Source: JBOGDS01 sp050743075
GTDB taxonomy: Bacteria > Actinomycetota > Actinomycetes > Jiangellales > Jiangellaceae
Length of the DNA stretch: 12,528 nt
Direction of reading: 5' to 3'
Assembly (NCBI GenBank): GCA_050743075.1
Contig: JBOGDS010000094.1
Coordinates: 1-12,528, forward strand
Position 1 is the first letter of the stretch. Each line of letters begins with the position of its first letter. The notes beneath the pieces were generated by a model that saw only the letters and a list, made by a program, of their open reading frames with translations, was not told where the DNA came from and searched no databases. Below, piece by piece: positions 12,011 through 12,528 of the stretch. Both the position numbers and the translations under genes were made by a program.

Positions 12011-12327
12011 GCACCGAGGATCTCGAGAAGTACGAGACCGAGATGGAGCTGTCGCTCTACCGGGAGTACCGCGACGTGCTCGGGCTGTTCTCCTACGTGG
12101 TCGAGACCGACCGCCGGTTCTACCTGACCAACAACGTCGACCTCCAGGTACGCACCGAAGGCGGCGAGGTGTACTTCGAGGTGACGATGAGCGATGCCTG
12201 GGTGTGGGACATGTACCGCCCGGCCAGGTTCGTCAAGAACGTGAAGGTCGTCACGTTCCGCGACGTGAATGTCGAGGAGCTGGCCAAGAGCGACCTCGAA
12301 ATCCCCAAGAGCGACCTGGGCACCTGA
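12007..12327 (+). CDS. DUF2469 family protein
   Basis: A 106-residue member of DUF2469, a very conserved actinobacterial protein of unknown function that usually follows rnhB. The sequence is highly characteristic: MSTEDLEKYETEMELSLYRE, YVVETDRRFYLTNNVDL, MSDAWVWDMYRPARFVKNVK and VTFRDVNVEELAKSDLEIP. It has no membrane segment or signal peptide. The GTG at 12007 has GGAG at 11995-11998, eight bases upstream. This ribosome-binding site lies in the second unit of the 59-bp duplication, inside the rnhB 3' end, so expression is coupled to the rnhB operon. Confidence 0.93.
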   Translation: MSTEDLEKYETEMELSLYREYRDVLGLFSYVVETDRRFYLTNNVDLQVRTEGGEVYFEVTMSDAWVWDMYRPARFVKNVKVVTFRDVNVEELAKSDLEIPKSDLGT

Positions 12328-12340
12328 CGGCTGCTTGCTG

Positions 12341-12388
12341 ATCAACGCGGTGTTGTGGGTGTTCCAAGCCCATCAACGCCGCTTTGAT
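12341..12388 (+). terminator. Long imperfect hairpin after DUF2469
   Basis: The arms 12341-12359 and 12369-12388 pair as ATCAA, GCGG, GTTG and TGGG against CCCA, CAAC, CCGC and TTGAT, interrupted by one bulged T (12373), one T-G wobble and one C-T mismatch, with a 9-base loop. It begins 13 bases after the stop codon. It is longer than an ordinary terminator but well placed to end the NUDIX-rnhB-DUF2469 transcript. Confidence 0.5.
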
Positions 12389-12528
12389 GATGCGTCGAAC
12401 CCCCTGACTTCCGCAGAATGTAGGCACGAGTGGGACCCGGAAGGGGTGGGTGGCCTGGGCTTTTGCTCGTGCGGGGGCTGTGGGGTCGTGTTACTACGCG
12501 GCCGGCTGGGCGGTGCTATTCGGCGGCG
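12389..12528. other. Gene-free G-rich end of the window
   Basis: No credible gene is visible. GCACGAG (12424-12430) and CTCGTGC (12466-12472) are inverted copies 35 bases apart. Between them lie the G-runs GGG, GGGG, GGG and GGG, which could allow a G-quadruplex; TTTT at 12461-12464 just precedes the right arm. Base use is unlike the neighbouring genes (TTA, CTA, ATT), so this may be intergenic or foreign DNA. In related genomes a YraN-type gene commonly comes next, beyond this edge. Confidence 0.4.

Noticed and set aside
12350..12528. Open plus-strand frame to the window edge with a CSCGGC motif
   Set aside because: It contains TTA and CTA codons and many A/T third positions, unlike neighbouring genes, and overlaps the hairpin at 12341-12388. 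It may be chance; more sequence would decide.
1..12528. CRISPR arrays, tRNA or rRNA genes, transposases and prophage genes
   Set aside because: None seen: no regularly spaced repeats, no cloverleaf-like sequence noticed, and every convincing ORF has another identity.

Overview
The window is GC-rich chromosomal DNA from an actinomycete (Actinomycetota); the genus cannot be fixed from sequence alone. The evidence is the strong G/C bias at third codon positions, frequent GTG starts, a ribosomal protein S16 with a long Ala/Lys/Glu tail, a DUF2469 protein, and the conserved actinobacterial gene order rpsP - KH protein - rimM - trmD - rplS - lepB - lepB - NUDIX - rnhB - DUF2469. The window opens with the last codons of an upstream gene, which by gene order could be ffh.

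Layout. Positions 1-2333 are an accessory stretch. It holds an imidazolonepropionase-like amidohydrolase (179-1267), an ArsR-type winged-helix regulator (1317-1904) behind a perfect 14-bp dyad, and a wrecked MFS transporter gene that keeps only its two ends (1879-2333). Positions 2326-4657 are the S16 operon: rpsP, khpA, rimM and trmD, tightly packed on the plus strand. Positions 4654-8597 are an insertion relative to the usual trmD-rplS adjacency. It contains a large minus-strand LuxR-family ATPase regulator (LAL type), a 49-residue minus-strand leader ORF whose stop overlaps the regulator's upstream start, and a divergent nitroreductase-family gene. Positions 8598-9267 hold the rplS promoter, a structured leader and rplS. 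Positions 9287-12327 hold two tandem type I signal peptidases, a NUDIX hydrolase, ribonuclease HII and a DUF2469 protein. The last 200 bases contain a long imperfect hairpin and G-rich sequence with no convincing gene.

How the genes work together. The plus-strand backbone serves ribosome and tRNA maturation (S16, L19, RimM, TrmD, KhpA), protein export (signal peptidases) and genome or nucleotide maintenance (RNase HII, NUDIX). The inserted block looks like a self-contained regulatory unit: an ATP-dependent regulator, a translationally coupled small ORF, and a possible divergent target (the nitroreductase) whose shared upstream region carries two dyads.

Most unusual points: (i) a 50-bp inverted repeat around the inner ATG of the LAL regulator, which in regulator mRNA would form a continuous 22-bp stem including one G-U pair; (ii) the coupled 49-residue ORF; (iii) a 59-bp tandem duplication that rewrites the RNase HII C-terminus and creates a second GTG start with a 20-codon ORF stopping on the DUF2469 start; (iv) convergent trmD and regulator genes sharing one CTAG stop; (v) an intact ArsR regulator next to a decayed transporter; (vi) a Glu where TrmD usually has its catalytic Asp. 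I found no tRNA, rRNA, CRISPR array, transposase or phage gene.
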